Part shown: in pieces, positions 61,431-64,000 of the stretch
Layout of the letters: each line of letters opens with the position of its first letter
Numbering within the stretch: the first letter of the stretch is position 1
NCBI GenBank assembly: GCA_028023455.1
Contig: JAQFVV010006449.1
Span: forward strand, 124,001-188,000
Origin: Epiperipatus broadwayi
Taxonomy: Eukaryota; Onychophora; Udeonychophora; Euonychophora; Peripatidae
DNA length: 64,000 bases
Direction of reading: 5' to 3'
Program-made: the position numbers and the translations under genes
The notes under the pieces: model-generated
What the model was told of the DNA's origin: nothing
What the model saw: the letters and a program-made list of their open reading frames with translations, nothing else
The model's database searches: none

Positions 61431-63552
61431 GGAAATTAAAAGCCACTATGACTATATGGTGCGATCATAAAGAGTTTAAAACTTCTTATCCTGGCGTATC
61501 TGTATTTTTCTATTGTTTATGCTCATCTCAGAGATTTTAGATAAACTGTTGCAATAGTGTTATATAGACTTTGAATAACAGCAATTGACCAAACAACTGC
61601 GCCCAATAATAGCTTGTTGATATTCCGTGAGTCAAATGTTTAAGCAATCACTTGGGGATGATATAATTTCATGTGTAATTATATCGCATTAATGATTTAT
61701 TGAATTTAAATCACTAAATAAAAGTTTATTTAAAAAAAGTTTGTAGAATTCTTATATACCTAATTCTTTTTTTACGTGATAGATTCTCCCAAAATTAGGT
61801 AATAAAATAAAAAATCATGTAAAGATTTAAGTATATATTAATAAGGAGATTGAATTTCAGATATATATGAAATCAATTTGGTTGCAGATAAAAAATCAAT
61901 GAAAATAATTAAACAAAACCATATAAAAAAAATTGTTACAATAATATTTTCCTTTGCTATCAAAATTTTATTTCATAAACACTATTCATAAGCTAAAAGT
62001 AGGAGTTTAGAAGCACAGAATTTCAATTGAAAAATAAAAAAAAAGTTAGAATTAATGAACATGAAGTTTAGACAGAATTTGTATTTGAGTTATAAATAGC
62101 ATTTTCCGACAGTTGATAGATTTGTAGCTATCACAAACTTGCATCACACTGCAGCATAGCAGTGCATTGTTCGTAATGTTCACTTCTTCCATTGACGTTT
62201 TTCTCCATAAACTTTTGAATAACACTAGCAATAATTAGCCCTGATGCTGATAATACATTTTTTGAAGATGAAATTTTCATTAATTAATGATCAGGGTGCT
62301 ATAGTGGTATGTTTTTATATAGATTTCTATAAGATGACGTACCAATTTCAGATGATGTTGAAACTTTGACACTCATTCATCATTTGATCATACTTTAGCT
62401 TACAATAATTACGTATTGGTTTAGCAAGATCAGAATCTTTTAATTAAATTAATATTTTGACACTAGGTCATTATTTTTCATTATCATTATTTGTTTTTAG
62501 GATCAAAAATGAGTTTTTTTTTAATCTCTACGCGATTTCTTGTTTAAACTTCTATCATTAACAATTTATCAATACTCTTTAGTTGACATCATTGGGTATC
62601 CTTCTCACCAGTGTGGCTACGGTTATGTTGGGAAGTTCATATTAAGGCGGCAGAATCTTTGCTTTCAACTATAATCGAACTAAAATATTTTTTTTCATTT
62701 TTTTGATATAATCATATATTTTCAACTGATTGATTCAAGAAAATCTGGTTTTAAAATTTCTTTTAGTATCTACAGCACTTCATTTTTTATTATTCAGTTT
62801 CGCAAAACATATTGAAAATGTTTATTTTACATATTGAGATTCTAAATGTTGCAACTGGAGAATAAACTAGCGAATAGTAGTCAGAATTTTTGGTATTGAA
62901 AACAAAATTATACAATTGGAACAGGCTGAAAACTGTAGTCATTATCAAAAAATTGAATTCTAAATCTTTTGGCATTCACTTTGACACATTCAAAGATAAA
63001 ATCTGTTGAATCATTCTGTAAAATATTTTACTTGCCGTCTAATAGGCTGGCAATTTATCAAATCCACCCATTCATTCAACATGGAAATCTTTTATCTAAA
63101 TTAACAAACGAGATGCTTCAATGTTTGAAATCTTGAAACATTGGAGCAAATCCCCAAAGTGATACAATCTTTTGTATTTTTGAAACAGCCAAAAAAGGAG
63201 TTTTCTCGCATTTGGTATTTGTTGTTACTTGATATTTGTCTTTCAAAATCTATTTTCATCAACGATTCAACCTTGATGCGTGAATCCTCACTTCAATAAT
63301 TTGCTATTTCGTATTTTATTTTAATGTAGTGAAATAACATATCTATTTTTTCAATTTATTTGATTGATGTAATATCTATATGGAACAACAAAATGCCAAT
63401 ATTTTTAATTGAATTTAATATCAATAAAATGGAAGGTTGAAATGTTGGAGATTGAAAAGATTCAAATGTAATCACAAGTTTAAGGAAATGTTATGTTATT
63501 ATAATGAACACTGATTAAATGTATGTGAAAGAAAGAATTATTATCTAGTCAA
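61378..63552 (-). repeat. Right arm of large palindrome
   Basis: Reverse complement of the left arm with the 175-base deletion at 61430. It carries the second Tigger remnant and an E1/E4-type LTR end (61378-61548). Confidence 0.85.
62105..63295 (-). pseudogene. Tigger/pogo-like transposase remnant (right arm)
   Basis: Inverted copy of 59190-60430. The stretch 62975-62790 on the minus strand keeps MPKDLEFNF and the (D)NDYSFSALENPIV-equivalent region in shifted frames. Decayed independently of the left copy. Confidence 0.65.
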
Positions 63553-64000
63553 ATATATATATAAATAATGTCGTTATTAATTTAAAATAAAAAAAACTTA
63601 AGAAATTCATAAATAAAAGTAAAAAACTAAGCGCTAAAGTAAAACATTATTAAAGCGTGTATATTCGCAGATGTTAGAAAACTTAAAAAAAAAAATTTTT
63701 TCATAAATAAAAAAAGGTATTTGAATGTATTTTTTTAAATAAAAAAATACAAGATTGAATATAAAAATATTTTAATAAAAAAATAGCGTAAGTTAAAACA
63801 AAAACGAGGTATTGAATTAATTCTCTATAAAGAGAGAATGATTGTTTATTGATTTTTTAATTCTTCTTTTTGATGTTCCTCCGAAAAGAGGAAGAGAGAT
63901 TTGAACTTGACAAATGGAAAGCACTTATTTTGGCCCGGTTTTCTAAACAGATTAGTAACGTTTTATTCAGTGAATCACTTTATTGAATGATATAAAAAGA
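63553..64000 (+). mobile_element. E3-family LTR, plus strand, cut by window end
   Basis: Reverse complement of the first 500 bases of the E3 5' LTR (58936-58440): AATGTCGTTATTAATTTAAAAT start, AAACTAAGCGCTAAAG block, TTTGGCCCGG block and the TATA region at the very end. Its (AT)n left border mirrors the one at 58925-58940, so it belongs to the palindrome. Confidence 0.78.

Overview
This is a strongly AT-rich window from a eukaryote, most likely an invertebrate animal. The animal call rests on Penelope-like (PLE) and RTE-type retroelements, Tigger/pogo transposase remnants, a tRNA-derived retroposon, and one host-type Ig-like exon bounded by phase-1 introns. I cannot name the species. There are no bacterial operons, CRISPR arrays or phage genes. 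More than half of the window is recognisable transposable element; host coding content is limited to one supported exon.

Layout. (1) 1-8811: LTR element E1, plus strand. It has a truncated 5' LTR, a decayed tRNA-Lys-type primer-binding site, a broken gag, a polypurine tract, and a 3' LTR that enters a 500-N gap (8812-9311). (2) 9312-15583: a PLE cluster with three minus-strand copies in tandem (the last cut by the gap) and one 5'-truncated copy inverted against them. Copies are about 99% identical by eye and encode reverse transcriptase plus GIY-YIG endonuclease, each broken by single-base shifts. (3) 15584-17527: an (AT)n tract, then a solo LTR of the E3 family. (4) About 19390-23350: a minus-strand LTR (E4, same family as E1) followed by gag remnants. 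(5) 23408-30460: LTR element E2, minus strand, 2.45 and 2.63 kb LTRs, interior with gag remnants only. (6) 30461-37231: AT-rich, with long (AT)n tracts, no gene recognised. (7) 37232-40040: decayed RTE-type LINE, minus strand. (8) 40041-50020: mostly featureless, holding the Ig-like exon (46639-46974, minus) and a tiny tRNA-derived SINE with a 16-bp target-site duplication. (9) 50030-52075: second RTE remnant, plus strand. (10) 54084-58936: LTR element E3, minus strand, 2.14 kb LTRs and only 582 bp between them, with a nearly perfect tRNA-Lys PBS. (11) 58.4-64.0 kb: a large imperfect palindrome centred near 61368, each arm holding a degraded Tigger transposase, a fragment of E1/E4-type LTR and an E3-type LTR, running off the window.

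Main points of interest. E1, E2 and E4 carry the same kind of gag and show no pol. LTRs of the families contain a short ATG reading frame downstream of a TATA-like box, and in the E3 and E1/E4 families it runs into a splice-donor-like GT, suggesting an LTR-encoded leader exon. Almost every LTR border abuts an (AT)n tract. Relative ages judged by eye: PLE copies youngest, then E3, then E2, with E1 and E4 oldest.
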